This document shows, piece by piece, positions 7,852 to 16,230 of a DNA stretch of 64,000 bases; positions within the stretch are counted from its first letter, which is position 1, and each line of letters opens with the position of its first letter. The stretch covers positions 1,488,001-1,552,000 of the forward strand of contig CP176050.1 of assembly GCA_046199005.1 (NCBI GenBank), in the 5' to 3' direction. The position numbers were made by a program, and so were the translations under genes. Below the pieces are notes generated by a model. The model saw only the letters and a list, made by a program, of their open reading frames with translations, searched no databases and had not been told where the DNA came from. The stretch is from Ascidiimonas sp046199005 (lineage in GTDB: Bacteria; Bacteroidota; Bacteroidia; Flavobacteriales; Flavobacteriaceae).

Positions 7852-8427
7852 TTATTTTTTTTCAAAGATAAAAAAGAGTTCATTTCCCATACGTGGTTTT
7901 ATTGAATTGTAACACCGTTCAAGTTTTTTTATTTCAAATAAATCAGAAAAAAGCGATTTGTATTCCACTAAAGATCCTCCAAATGGAGGCCCCTTTTCTG
8001 TTAAGGGAAAGTCAAAAAAAACGCCTGCAAGTTTGCCTCCTGTTTTAAGACACTTCGCCATATGTACCACGTATTTTTCTCTTAATTCAGGATTTAAAGC
8101 ACAAAAAAAAGTTTGTTCTAAAATAAGATCATACGTATTCTGATGCTTAAAAAAGTCTTGCAGATGCAATTGATCTGAAGGAAAATTGGGATATGCCTTT
8201 TTAAAATTTACAATAGGTTGCTCGGCAAAATCGAGAACATGTACATTGCTAAAGCCATTCATGAAAAGATAGGCAGCCTCATATGCATTACCCGCGCCAG
8301 GGATCAAGATTTCTATATCTTTCGCAGTTAATTGATCTATGTACTCTTTTATTGGTGTAGACACATAACCAATATCCCAACCAGTATTTTCATTTTTGTA
8401 GCGGTTTTGCCAGTAAGAATCATTCAT
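7852..8427 (-). CDS. SAM-dependent methyltransferase, thiopurine S-methyltransferase family
   Basis: A 191-residue class I methyltransferase. The N-terminal signature SYWQNRYKNENTGWDIGYVS is characteristic of the TPMT family, and the SAM motif I region reads IEILIPGAGNAYEAAYL, followed by an acidic residue in VHVLDFAE. Bacterial members methylate thiol, selenium or tellurium compounds or small metabolites; the natural substrate here is unknown. Its start overlaps the end of the S4 gene by 8 nt, indicating coupled translation. Confidence 0.85.
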   Translation of the reverse strand: MNDSYWQNRYKNENTGWDIGYVSTPIKEYIDQLTAKDIEILIPGAGNAYEAAYLFMNGFSNVHVLDFAEQPIVNFKKAYPNFPSDQLHLQDFFKHQNTYDLILEQTFFCALNPELREKYVVHMAKCLKTGGKLAGVFFDFPLTEKGPPFGGSLVEYKSLFSDLFEIKKLERCYNSIKPRMGNELFFIFEKK

Positions 8428-8806
8428 TGGTATCTTCTTCTTGGTCGTCTATATAACCATCAATAGAACGCCTGTCTTTTTTTGTGGGCCTTCCCAGTCC
8501 CTTTTTTCTGTAATGATCTTTTGCGTAGCTAAGAAGTTCCTTATGCTCAAAAGCCTCTTTAGGTGTTGTATCTTTACGATAAATGTCTACAAGCTTCGCT
8601 CCAACCCGACTTTTCGGAATATCCAACACGGTTAATTGATAATCGATTTGATTCTTGCGAAGCATAATTTTATCCCTAGGATAAATTTCTTTACCGGGCT
8701 TTGCAATTAAATCATTAATGCGAATATGCCCTTTTTTACAAGCTTCTGTTGCCATGTTTCTGGTCTTGTAATATCGGGTGCACCAGAGGTATTTGTCTAT
8801 TCGCAT
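8420..8806 (-). CDS. S4-domain RNA-binding protein (Hsp15-like)
   Basis: A 128-residue basic protein with an N-terminal S4 fold (MRIDKYLWCTRYYKTRNMAT, then KKGHIRIND) and a Lys/Arg-rich C-terminal tail containing GLGRPTKKDRR. The family includes Hsp15 (HslR), which binds stalled 50S subunits carrying nascent chains. I start at 8806 (MRIDKYLW) because this is the family N terminus; an in-frame ATG four codons upstream (8818) adds only MILI. It is the first gene of a three-gene minus-strand group. Confidence 0.88.
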   Translation of the reverse strand: MRIDKYLWCTRYYKTRNMATEACKKGHIRINDLIAKPGKEIYPRDKIMLRKNQIDYQLTVLDIPKSRVGAKLVDIYRKDTTPKEAFEHKELLSYAKDHYRKKGLGRPTKKDRRSIDGYIDDQEEDTNE

Positions 8807-8887
8807 AATCAGGATCAAAAATCTTCGTTAATGTCGTAAGCAAAAATAAGGGAAAATTGTATCTTGCGCACTTTAATTCTATATACA

Positions 8888-9826
8888 ATGATGAAATTTG
8901 AAAGAAGTATTTTGTGGATACTTTGTGCAACTATCTGTTTGTGGAGTTGTAATAATGACGATGACAATAACAATCGGGAAGAGGTGCGTGATGTTGCTGA
9001 AGTGACCTTAGAAAACGATGCAGAAATTGTAGCATATCTGGAAACTCATTTTTACAATTACGAAGAATTTCAAAATCCGGATGAGAATTTTGATTTTATC
9101 ATTCGCTTTGACACCATTGCCGGTGAAAATGCTGGCAAGACACCGCTTATTGATCAAGTGAAAGATACGACCATCATTCTTCAGGATAGAAATGATAATG
9201 ACATTAATTTCAAATTCTACTATTTCTCTGCAAGAGATGGGGCTGAAGGACAAGGTTTAACTATTTCAGATTCTGCCTATGCCCGCATCAATGGCTTGTT
9301 GCTGGACGGAACCGAATTCGAAGAATTTACGTCCGTTCCCAACTGGTTTGACTTTTTAGGAAATCGAACGGTCTCAAATCCTGGATTGATCAGAGGTTTT
9401 GCCGAAGGGCTTTCGAAGTTTAAAGGTGGGGATGTCATCATTGAAAATGAAGATGGTACTTTTGAAGTAGAGAATTTCGGGGTAGGTGCTTTTATAATTC
9501 CTTCCGGGCTGGCTTACTTTAACAATCCGCCGGCAACTATAATACCGCAGTATGCTCCTTTAATATACACGGCACAATTGTATACGGTAAATGAAGCAGA
9601 TCACGATAGAGATACCATCCCTTCACGCTTAGAAGATGTTGATGGTGATGGGAATCCTGCGAATGACGATTCAGATGATGACAGAGTACCAGATTATCTC
9701 GATGCAGACGATGACAATGATGGTGTGCTAACCCGAGATGAATATGATCGTGACGGTGATGGTATCCCAGATGATTCTAACGGGGATGGTATTCCTGATT
9801 ATCTTGATCGTGAGACACGTCAGTAA
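8888..9826 (+). CDS. FKBP-type peptidyl-prolyl isomerase lipoprotein with C-terminal Asp-rich calcium-type repeats
   Basis: About 312 residues. A lipoprotein signal ends in LWSC, with the Cys 20 residues after the ATG at 8891 (the adjacent ATG at 8888 is equally possible). The middle has FKBP features: GLLLDGTEFEEF, GLSKFKGGD and IIPSGLAYF. The last 70 residues are Asp-rich repeats of the thrombospondin type 3 kind (DVDGDGNPANDDSDDD, DADDDNDGV, DRDGDGIPDDSNGDG), which bind calcium in known proteins. This architecture is typical of flavobacterial outer-membrane-associated PPIases related to the gliding protein GldI. It is likely exposed in the periplasm or at the surface. Confidence 0.87.
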   Translation: MMKFERSILWILCATICLWSCNNDDDNNNREEVRDVAEVTLENDAEIVAYLETHFYNYEEFQNPDENFDFIIRFDTIAGENAGKTPLIDQVKDTTIILQDRNDNDINFKFYYFSARDGAEGQGLTISDSAYARINGLLLDGTEFEEFTSVPNWFDFLGNRTVSNPGLIRGFAEGLSKFKGGDVIIENEDGTFEVENFGVGAFIIPSGLAYFNNPPATIIPQYAPLIYTAQLYTVNEADHDRDTIPSRLEDVDGDGNPANDDSDDDRVPDYLDADDDNDGVLTRDEYDRDGDGIPDDSNGDGIPDYLDRETRQ

Positions 9827-9858
9827 ATAATTAAGACGCAAAGACTACAAATAAAAAT

Positions 9859-9889
9859 AAAAGATGATCAATTAAGGTCATCTTTTTTA
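9859..9889. terminator. bidirectional terminator between the FKBP gene and the small Cys-rich peptide gene
   Basis: The stem AAAGATGA/TCATCTTT encloses a 10-nt loop and is flanked by T runs on both strands, so it can end transcription from both sides. A terminator working on the minus strand here supports a minus-strand transcript from the peptide gene at 9934-10110. Confidence 0.78.
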
Positions 9890-9933
9890 GTTGAAATGTA
9901 GCTGTGTTTCGTGAAGAATTATAGTTGAAAAAA

Positions 9934-10110
9934 CTAATAGTAAAAACAAAACCCAGTGGGTCGGCAGAGTCCTGGCTCACAAAATAAAAACGCGCCAGAA
10001 AACCTCCGACAGCAAAGACCATCCTGCTGTGTACAACCGCCTCCTAAAATATTCTTTTGTTCTGCTTTGGTGAGTTCATAGATTCCCTTAAGTGCTTTAA
10101 TTCTTTCCAT
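9934..10110 (-). CDS. small Cys-rich peptide with double-glycine leader (bacteriocin/RiPP-precursor-like)
   Basis: A 58-residue open frame starting at ATG 10108-10110 and ending at TAG 9934-9936. The first 24 residues, MERIKALKGIYELTKAEQKN followed by ILGG, look like the double-glycine leader common in small Bacteroidota peptides (hydrophobic and charged helix, L-T-K-x-E-Q-K, then GG). The rest is a 34-residue core with six cysteines at positions 26, 33, 34, 44, 49 and 55 (C-x6-CC-x9-C-x4-C-x5-C) and an aromatic tail FCFYY. It has an A/T-rich Bacteroidota-like leader before the ATG and a terminator behind it (9859-9889). No maturase, C39 peptidase or ABC exporter is next to it. Precursor peptide is inferred from the leader and core layout; activity is unknown. 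Confidence 0.68.
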   Translation of the reverse strand: MERIKALKGIYELTKAEQKNILGGGCTQQDGLCCRRFSGAFLFCEPGLCRPTGFCFYY

Positions 10111-10420
10111 CAATTTAAAATTTAGATTGTTTGTTTTACTAGAATACTTTCATTGTTAATAGTTATCTAAATTTATTAAATCTCTTCATTTAAGCCTTAT
10201 GGAGAATCCATTGAATTGTTAAGCATTCACCGTAAAAATTGCTTCTTTAAAAAATGAAATAAATACCAATTGCGGTAAATGTTATTAACTGAATTGTTAT
10301 TATTTTTTCGGTTCTTTTTTTGGAATGGAGTAGAGATCTACGGGAACAGCGTTAAACCAGAGGATACTTGTGGCGCAGTGAGATAAATGTTTATTTAACG
10401 CAAAACATGGATTATAAATA
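10111..10420. other. 310-nt intergenic stretch without a convincing gene
   Basis: The stretch is AT-rich and holds the 5' leader of the peptide gene. A minus-strand open frame of about 45 codons ends at TAA 10300-10302 and reads ...CATSILWFNAVPVDLYSIP near its end. It has no start codon of its own and runs into the terminator hairpin of the next gene, so it is either chance or a gene remnant. Nothing else is seen. Confidence 0.5.
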
Positions 10421-10449
10421 AAAAAAGCTTCCGGTAATGCCGGAAGCTT
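10421..10449 (-). terminator. terminator after the outer-membrane barrel gene
   Basis: Read on the minus strand, AAGCTTCCGG-catta-CCGGAAGCTT is followed by seven T residues. It lies 23 nt downstream of the stop of the barrel protein gene. Confidence 0.9.
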
Positions 10450-10471
10450 CTCGTTAATACCTTTAAAAATT

Positions 10472-11047
10472 CTATAATTTAATGCTAAGGCTCAATATTA
10501 ATTGCTCGGGTCGGGTATCAATTCTTCCACTTCCAGACAGACCCACGAAATCTGCTTCATTATCACTAAATCCTCTTTCATACCTTAGATCAATCCCCAA
10601 ATTACCAAGGCTTACTGAAGCTCCGATATTCAGACCGACGGTAAAATCACTCTCGACATCGTTTAAAACAATACCATCCAGATCGGTGTCTAAAATGTAT
10701 TGCAAAGAAGGGCCTGCAAACACACTTAGCGGGCCGATTACATCTAATCCGAGCAAAATTGGAGCATCCAGTTTACTCATATCAAATTTATCGCCGTCAT
10801 AATCACTTTTTGTCTTGGTGTAAACAAGTTCAGGTCTTAAATAAAGCTTACCCAGATCTACTTTACCCCAGAAACCAATATGGTAACCAATATTCGCAGT
10901 GGGATCTTCGGCAATGTTTCCGGCATCTCTAAAATATTCGCCATTAGAATTATAGTTAAGTCCTCCCTTGAGTCCAAAACCGGAATCTTTTTGAGCCATT
11001 ACGCCTGCAGTGGCAAGCATTAACAATACTACAATTGCTTTTTTCAT
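10472..11047 (-). CDS. outer-membrane beta-barrel protein (porin family)
   Basis: A 191-residue secreted protein with a clear signal peptide (MKKAIVVLLMLATAGVMAQ). The mature part has alternating amphipathic strands: KGGLNYNSNG, NIGYHIGFWG, LYLRPELVYT, LSVFAGPSLQY, LGIDLRYERGF and a final strand ending LILSLSIKL, the usual C-terminal aromatic/hydrophobic end of a barrel. It resembles the small PF13568-type barrels common in flavobacteria; substrate or function is unknown. It follows the transketolase genes after 49 nt on the same strand and has its own terminator. Confidence 0.87.
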   Translation of the reverse strand: MKKAIVVLLMLATAGVMAQKDSGFGLKGGLNYNSNGEYFRDAGNIAEDPTANIGYHIGFWGKVDLGKLYLRPELVYTKTKSDYDGDKFDMSKLDAPILLGLDVIGPLSVFAGPSLQYILDTDLDGIVLNDVESDFTVGLNIGASVSLGNLGIDLRYERGFSDNEADFVGLSGSGRIDTRPEQLILSLSIKL

Positions 11048-11096
11048 AAGTTTCAGTTTAGTGTTAAAACGGTATAGGTATCAAATACCTTACCAT

Positions 11097-12050
11097 TTAT
11101 TTTCTTTTCATCACTTTTAAAACTGAATTTACGATCGCTTTATTGTTCAAACCATATTTTTCCATGAGTTGTTCCGGAGTTCCACTTTCTCCAAAAGTAT
11201 CCTGCGTGGCCACAAATTCCTGTGGTGAAGGAAGATTTTGAGAAAGTACTCTTGCCACACTTTCTCCAAGTCCGCCAAGATAGTTGTGCTCTTCTGCAGT
11301 GACTACACAACCTGTTTTTTTAACCGATTTAATTATCGCATCTTCATCGATGGGTTTTATGGTGTGGATATTAATAATTTCTGCTTGAATTCCTTTTTCA
11401 TGAAGTTCTTCAGCAGCTTGTAACGCTTCCCATACAAGGTGTCCGGTAGCGATAATAGTTACATCCTTCCCTTCTTGCAAAGTTATTGCTTTTCCTATTT
11501 CAAAGGTTTGATCTTCTGGAGTAAAGTTAGCTACTTTAGGTCGGCCAAAACGTAAATAAACAGGTCCGTAATAATCTGCTATAGCCAGCGTAGCGGCCTT
11601 GGTCTGGTTGTAATCACACGGATTTATCACCACCATACCCGGAAGCATTTTCATAAGACCAATGTCTTCAAGAATTTGGTGCGTAGCCCCGTCTTCTCCC
11701 AGCGTAATGCCGGCATGTGAAGCACATATTTTTACGTTTTTATGCGAATAAGCGATCGATTGTCTTATTTGATCGTAAACCCTTCCGGTAGAGAAATTAG
11801 CAAAAGTTCCCGTGAAAGGTATTTTTCCACCTATGGTGAGACCAGCCGCTATACCCATCATATTTGCCTCTGCAATACCTACCTGAAAAAACCTTTCTGG
11901 GTTTTCTTTAATGAAATCATCCATTTTTAAAGATCCTACGAGATCGGCGCATAAGGCAACCACATTATCATGCGTTCTGCCTAATTCGGTAAGTCCGGCA
12001 CCAAAACCGCTTCTGGTATCTTTTTTTCCTGTATCTGTATATTTTTTCAT
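11097..12050 (-). CDS. transketolase, C-terminal subunit
   Basis: A 317-residue protein that corresponds to the pyrimidine-binding and C-terminal domains of transketolase. Visible are GFGAGLTELG, the PP-domain signature ICASHAGITLGEDGATHQ (transketolase/DXS type) and the C-terminal domain GKDVTIIATGHLVWEAL. Together with the gene upstream (18-nt gap) it makes a split transketolase, which transfers two-carbon units in the non-oxidative pentose phosphate pathway using thiamine diphosphate. Splitting into two polypeptides is known in Bacteroidota, Archaea and some Gram-positive bacteria. Confidence 0.95.
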   Translation of the reverse strand: MKKYTDTGKKDTRSGFGAGLTELGRTHDNVVALCADLVGSLKMDDFIKENPERFFQVGIAEANMMGIAAGLTIGGKIPFTGTFANFSTGRVYDQIRQSIAYSHKNVKICASHAGITLGEDGATHQILEDIGLMKMLPGMVVINPCDYNQTKAATLAIADYYGPVYLRFGRPKVANFTPEDQTFEIGKAITLQEGKDVTIIATGHLVWEALQAAEELHEKGIQAEIINIHTIKPIDEDAIIKSVKKTGCVVTAEEHNYLGGLGESVARVLSQNLPSPQEFVATQDTFGESGTPEQLMEKYGLNNKAIVNSVLKVMKRK

Positions 12051-12068
12051 GTTTTCTTCTTCTTCTTA

Positions 12069-12914
12069 TTAGTAGTCTCCTAAAGTTTCCGGATTCTGGG
12101 CCAGTGCTTTTTCCAGCTGCTCATCGTTAGGTGCTTTGCCATGCCATGCATGTGTGTGCATCATAAAATCAACACCATTACCCATTTCCGTATGAAGTAG
12201 AACACAGACAGGTTTTCCTTTACCACTTCTGGATTTCGCTTCCTTCATTCCTGCAATGATCGCTTCCAGATCGTTTCCTTTTTCAATTTCTAATACATCC
12301 CATCCAAAAGCAGTGAACTTTGCATTCACATCTCCCAGAGGTAGTACTTCGTCAGTGGCGCCATCAATCTGCTTTCCATTCAGGTCTACTGTTGCAATCA
12401 GGTTGTCTACTTTGTTTCCGGCAGCAAACATGATAGCTTCCCAATTCTGTCCCTCCTGAAGTTCACCGTCACCATGAAGGCTGTAAACAAGATGATTGTC
12501 TCCGTTTAACTTCTTGGCCAACGCAGCTCCAATAGCTACAGACATTCCCTGCCCTAAAGAACCGGAAGCAACTCGTACCCCTGGTAATCCTTCGTGTGTT
12601 GTAGGATGTCCCTGCAGCCTCGAGTCAATTAATCTAAAGGTATTAAGTTCTTCTACCGGAAAATATCCTCTACGTGCCAGTACACTGTAAAAAACTGGCG
12701 AAATATGTCCGTTAGAGAGGAAAAAGAGGTCCTCACCAATACCATCCATATCGAACCCTTCTTTCAATTGCATGATTTCGTTGTACATTACTACGAAAAA
12801 CTCTGTGCAACCTAAGGAGCCTCCTGGATGTCCTGAATTTACCTTGTGAACCATTCGCAAAATATCTCTGCGAACTTGTAAAACAAGGTCGTTTAGCTTT
12901 TCTGTTTGAGCCAT
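12069..12914 (-). CDS. transketolase, N-terminal (thiamine diphosphate-binding) subunit
   Basis: A 281-residue protein matching the N-terminal third of transketolase. It contains HKVNSGHPGGSLGCTEF and the thiamine diphosphate/Mg motif GDGELQEGQNWEA followed by DLNGKQIDG. It is translated first from the operon and followed 18 nt later by the C-terminal subunit. The promoter lies at 12942-12971. Confidence 0.95.
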   Translation of the reverse strand: MAQTEKLNDLVLQVRRDILRMVHKVNSGHPGGSLGCTEFFVVMYNEIMQLKEGFDMDGIGEDLFFLSNGHISPVFYSVLARRGYFPVEELNTFRLIDSRLQGHPTTHEGLPGVRVASGSLGQGMSVAIGAALAKKLNGDNHLVYSLHGDGELQEGQNWEAIMFAAGNKVDNLIATVDLNGKQIDGATDEVLPLGDVNAKFTAFGWDVLEIEKGNDLEAIIAGMKEAKSRSGKGKPVCVLLHTEMGNGVDFMMHTHAWHGKAPNDEQLEKALAQNPETLGDY

Positions 12915-12941
12915 TTTATGAAGTTAAAATTAAAAATCTCT

Positions 12942-12971
12942 CAAAAGTAAGTTTTTATTAAGGGGTTGCAA
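12942..12971 (-). promoter_or_regulatory. promoter of the split transketolase operon
   Basis: On the minus strand TTG (12969-12971), 19 nt, and TACTTTTG (12942-12949) match TTG-n19-21-TAnnTTTG. A second -7-like box, TATCTTTG, lies immediately upstream (about 12968-12975) but has no clear -33 element. Confidence 0.7.
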
Positions 12972-13086
12972 AGATATCCCGAGATCATTTTTTAACGATT
13001 CATAGTTAATAAGCATCAATTTTAAATTTTAATTAAGGAGGTTTGCAGGTCAGTTAATTATATTTGCCCTCAAACGGATACTATTA

Positions 13087-14217
13087 ATGAAGTTTGATTT
13101 AAAAACGACAGATCAACAAAGCAAAGCGAGAGCCGGTGTTATTACTACCGATCATGGAACCATAGAGACACCTATTTTCATGCCGGTTGGTACTGTTGCT
13201 TCAGTTAAAGGAGTGCATCAACGGGAGTTAAAAGAAGATATTAATCCTGATATTATTTTAGGTAATACATATCATTTATACCTAAGGCCCCAAACTGAAA
13301 TACTTGAAAAAGCAGGAGGTCTTCACAAGTTTATGGGTTGGGACCGTAATATTTTAACAGACAGTGGTGGCTATCAGGTCTACTCACTTTCTGCTAACCG
13401 TAAGATCAAGGAAGAAGGCGTAAAATTTAAGTCTCATATTGACGGATCCTACCATGTATTTACGCCAGAAAACGTAATGGACATTCAAAGAACCATCGGC
13501 GCAGATATCATTATGGCTTTTGACGAGTGTACCCCGTATCCGTGCGACTATAATTATGCCAAAAGATCGATGCATATGACACATCGTTGGTTGGACAGAT
13601 GTATTAAAAGATTTGAAAATACACCTGCTAAATACGACTACAGTCAAACTCTTTTCCCGATCGTTCAAGGCTCTGTTTACAAAGATTTACGCCTGCAATC
13701 TGCAGAATATATCGCTTCAAGAAATGCAGAAGGAAACGCAATAGGTGGACTTTCAGTTGGAGAACCAGCAGAAGAGATGTATGCCATGACAGAGGTGGTA
13801 TGTTCTGTATTGCCTGAAGATAAGCCACGTTATCTGATGGGAGTAGGTACACCTATTAACATACTTGAAAATATCGCCCTCGGGATCGATATGTTTGACT
13901 GTGTGATGCCTACAAGAAATGCACGTAATGGCATGCTGTTCACTGCGCACGGAACGATCAATATCAAAAATAAAAAATGGGAAGATGATTTCTCGGTAAT
14001 CGATGATACCGCTATCACATTTGTAGATACCCAATACACGAAAGCTTATCTTCGCCATCTGTTTACTGTGAATGAATTATTAGGAAAACAAATTGCCACC
14101 ATTCATAATCTTGGGTTTTATCTTTGGTTGGTTCGTGAGGCGAGAAAGCATATCTTAGCGGGCGATTTTTACCAGTGGAAAGAAATAATGGTCAAACAAA
14201 TGGATAAAAGGCTCTAA
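13087..14217 (+). CDS. tgt: tRNA-guanine transglycosylase (queuine tRNA-ribosyltransferase)
   Basis: A 376-residue TIM-barrel enzyme that swaps G34 for preQ1 in tRNAs with GUN anticodons. The catalytic aspartates are in TDSGGYQ (Asp92) and GIDMFDCVMPTRNARNG (Asp271), and FDECTPYP is present. Unlike the textbook enzyme, the structural zinc site is not conserved: where DCxCxxC is expected, this protein has DTAITFV (about 307-313), followed by YTKAYLRHL and the retained TIHNL histidine (340). An upstream -7 box TATATTTG is at 13059-13066. It is followed after 1 nt by the LptF/LptG-like permease gene. Confidence 0.95.
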   Translation: MKFDLKTTDQQSKARAGVITTDHGTIETPIFMPVGTVASVKGVHQRELKEDINPDIILGNTYHLYLRPQTEILEKAGGLHKFMGWDRNILTDSGGYQVYSLSANRKIKEEGVKFKSHIDGSYHVFTPENVMDIQRTIGADIIMAFDECTPYPCDYNYAKRSMHMTHRWLDRCIKRFENTPAKYDYSQTLFPIVQGSVYKDLRLQSAEYIASRNAEGNAIGGLSVGEPAEEMYAMTEVVCSVLPEDKPRYLMGVGTPINILENIALGIDMFDCVMPTRNARNGMLFTAHGTINIKNKKWEDDFSVIDDTAITFVDTQYTKAYLRHLFTVNELLGKQIATIHNLGFYLWLVREARKHILAGDFYQWKEIMVKQMDKRL

Positions 14218-14218
14218 G

Positions 14219-15295
14219 GTGAAAATAATTGATGCGTATATTCTAAAAAGATACCTGGCGACATTTTTCGTGATGCTGCTTCTTTTTATCCCTATTGGAA
14301 TCATGATAGATGTTTCTGAGAAAGTTGATAAAATGATCGAACGAGAAGTGCCTTTTGCCAAGATCGCGTCTTACTATTTTGACTTTACCTTTTATTTTGC
14401 CAATTTCTTATTTCCTATTTTCCTTTTTCTCTCTGTGATCTGGTTTACCTCAAAATTGGCTAATAATACTGAGATTATAGCGATCTTAAGTTCGGGTATT
14501 TCGTTTGGAAGATTTTTAAGGCCTTACCTGGTGGGAGCTGCAATTGTTGCTGTTCTGGCTTTTGTAATGGGAATGTTTATTGTACCATCGGCAAGTAAAG
14601 GCTACAATGAATTTCGCTATAAGTATTTGAAAAAAAACGCGAAAGACCGGGAAACCACTAATTTATTTAATCAGTTAAACGATAACGATTTTATCTACGT
14701 AAGTAGTTTTGAACCCAATAATAAAATAGGATATAATTTTACGCTTGAGCACTTTGAAGGTACAGAGCTGAAGTACAAATTATCGGCTAAGAATATTCGA
14801 TGGATTGAAAAAGACAGCGTTTACAGATTGTCTTCTTACACCAAAAGAATTATTGGAGAGCGAAGCGATTCTGTAATTACGATGAGAAGGATGGATACCG
14901 TCTTTTCGTTTAATCTTGACGATCTTACGCCGGTATCCTATATTGCAGAAACCAAAAATTTATTTGAGTTGACTTCTTTTATCGCGAAAGAAAAGCGAAA
15001 AGGATCCAGTAATGTGGCGCGCTATCAACTGGTCTTATATAGAAGATGGAGTCTTCCTATAGCTGCTTTCATCCTTACCATTATAGCCGTTTCAGTATCT
15101 TCGATGAAGCGCCGCGGAGGAATGGGAGTAAATCTTGCACTGGGAATTTTTATAGCCTTTATTTTTATTTTCTTCGATAAAGTATTTGGAACTATGGCCG
15201 AACGCGCAGGTTTTTCACCGCTTTTAGCAGTAATTTTGCCGAACGCCATCTTTGGAGCATTGGCTATTTATTTGTTGCGGAATGCAAAACGATGA
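14219..15295 (+). CDS. LptF/LptG-family permease (lipopolysaccharide export, YjgP/YjgQ family)
   Basis: A 358-residue inner-membrane protein with six predicted transmembrane helices, three at each end, separated by a periplasmic domain of about 150 residues. This is the LptF/LptG layout that, with LptB, extracts LPS from the inner membrane. The start is GTG at 14219, one base after the tgt stop; the N terminus KIIDAYILKRYLATFF matches the family start (IxxRYI). It cannot be assigned to LptF or LptG by eye. Confidence 0.9.
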   Translation: MKIIDAYILKRYLATFFVMLLLFIPIGIMIDVSEKVDKMIEREVPFAKIASYYFDFTFYFANFLFPIFLFLSVIWFTSKLANNTEIIAILSSGISFGRFLRPYLVGAAIVAVLAFVMGMFIVPSASKGYNEFRYKYLKKNAKDRETTNLFNQLNDNDFIYVSSFEPNNKIGYNFTLEHFEGTELKYKLSAKNIRWIEKDSVYRLSSYTKRIIGERSDSVITMRRMDTVFSFNLDDLTPVSYIAETKNLFELTSFIAKEKRKGSSNVARYQLVLYRRWSLPIAAFILTIIAVSVSSMKRRGGMGVNLALGIFIAFIFIFFDKVFGTMAERAGFSPLLAVILPNAIFGALAIYLLRNAKR

Positions 15296-16178
15296 TCTGA
15301 AAAACTATTTACACCTACATTTTATTGTCTTTATCTGGGGCTTCACGGCTGTGTTGGGTGCACTTATCAGTATTGAGGCACTCTCACTCGTATGGTATAG
15401 AATGCTCATGGCATCTCTATTAATCGGGGTTTACATAACGATCAGAAAATTTTCAGTAATTGTACCCATACGCATGCGAATGCTTTTTGTTCTGGGGGGT
15501 ATTCTTATAGCATTGCATTGGGTCACATTCTTTGCGGCAATTAAAGCATCAAATGTTTCTATTACGCTCGCAATGATGTCTACCGGTTCTTTTTTTACGG
15601 CAATACTAGAGCCAATTTGGTATAAACGACGAATTATCTGGTATGAAGTGGTTTTTGGATTAATTGTAATTACTGGTTTGTACATCATATTTAAAGTAGA
15701 AGGCGAATATATTTATGGAATAACACTTGCTTTGATTTCTGCATTTCTTTCTGCTTTATTTTCTTTGCTCAATGGTAAACTGGTCAAGGAACATAAGCCT
15801 TCGGTAATTTCTTTATACGAGTTAGGTGGGGGGACCTTGTTTTTATCTGTTTTTTTATGGTTTCAGGGAAGTTTTTCAGCCGATTTTTTTACCATTACGC
15901 TTACTGATTGGTTGTACCTTTTTATTTTAGCTTCTGCTTGCACAGCGTATGCTTTTATTGCTTCTGTTAAAATAATGAAGTTCATAAGTCCCTATACGGT
16001 CATGCTTACCATTAACATGGAACCGGTTTATGGGATTCTACTCGCTTTTTTGATTTTAGGAGATTCTGAGAAGATGACTACTGGTTTTTATATAGGAGCT
16101 TTGGTAATATTGGTGACAGTTATTGCCAATGGAATTTTAAAATATCGATTAAAAAAGAAAACTTCATCAAACAGCTAG
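15282..16178 (+). CDS. EamA/DMT-superfamily transporter
   Basis: A 298-residue membrane protein with ten hydrophobic segments arranged as two EamA repeats, the layout of drug/metabolite exporters such as RhaT or YdcZ relatives. The substrate is unknown. I start at ATG 15282 (MQNDDLKNYLHLHF), which overlaps the stop of the preceding permease by 14 nt; an upstream in-frame ATG (15252) would add ten residues buried in that gene. It is probably co-transcribed with tgt and the LptF/G-like gene. Confidence 0.88.
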   Translation: MQNDDLKNYLHLHFIVFIWGFTAVLGALISIEALSLVWYRMLMASLLIGVYITIRKFSVIVPIRMRMLFVLGGILIALHWVTFFAAIKASNVSITLAMMSTGSFFTAILEPIWYKRRIIWYEVVFGLIVITGLYIIFKVEGEYIYGITLALISAFLSALFSLLNGKLVKEHKPSVISLYELGGGTLFLSVFLWFQGSFSADFFTITLTDWLYLFILASACTAYAFIASVKIMKFISPYTVMLTINMEPVYGILLAFLILGDSEKMTTGFYIGALVILVTVIANGILKYRLKKKTSSNS

Positions 16179-16230
16179 AACCATATATTGTTTTATATTT
16201 GTTCTAATAAAAATTAACTGCTAAAGACTG

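Noticed and set aside
9831..10022. 63-codon minus-strand open frame overlapping the peptide gene
   Set aside because: It is in another frame, crosses the bidirectional terminator and starts inside the Cys-rich peptide gene, which has the more convincing start, leader and composition.
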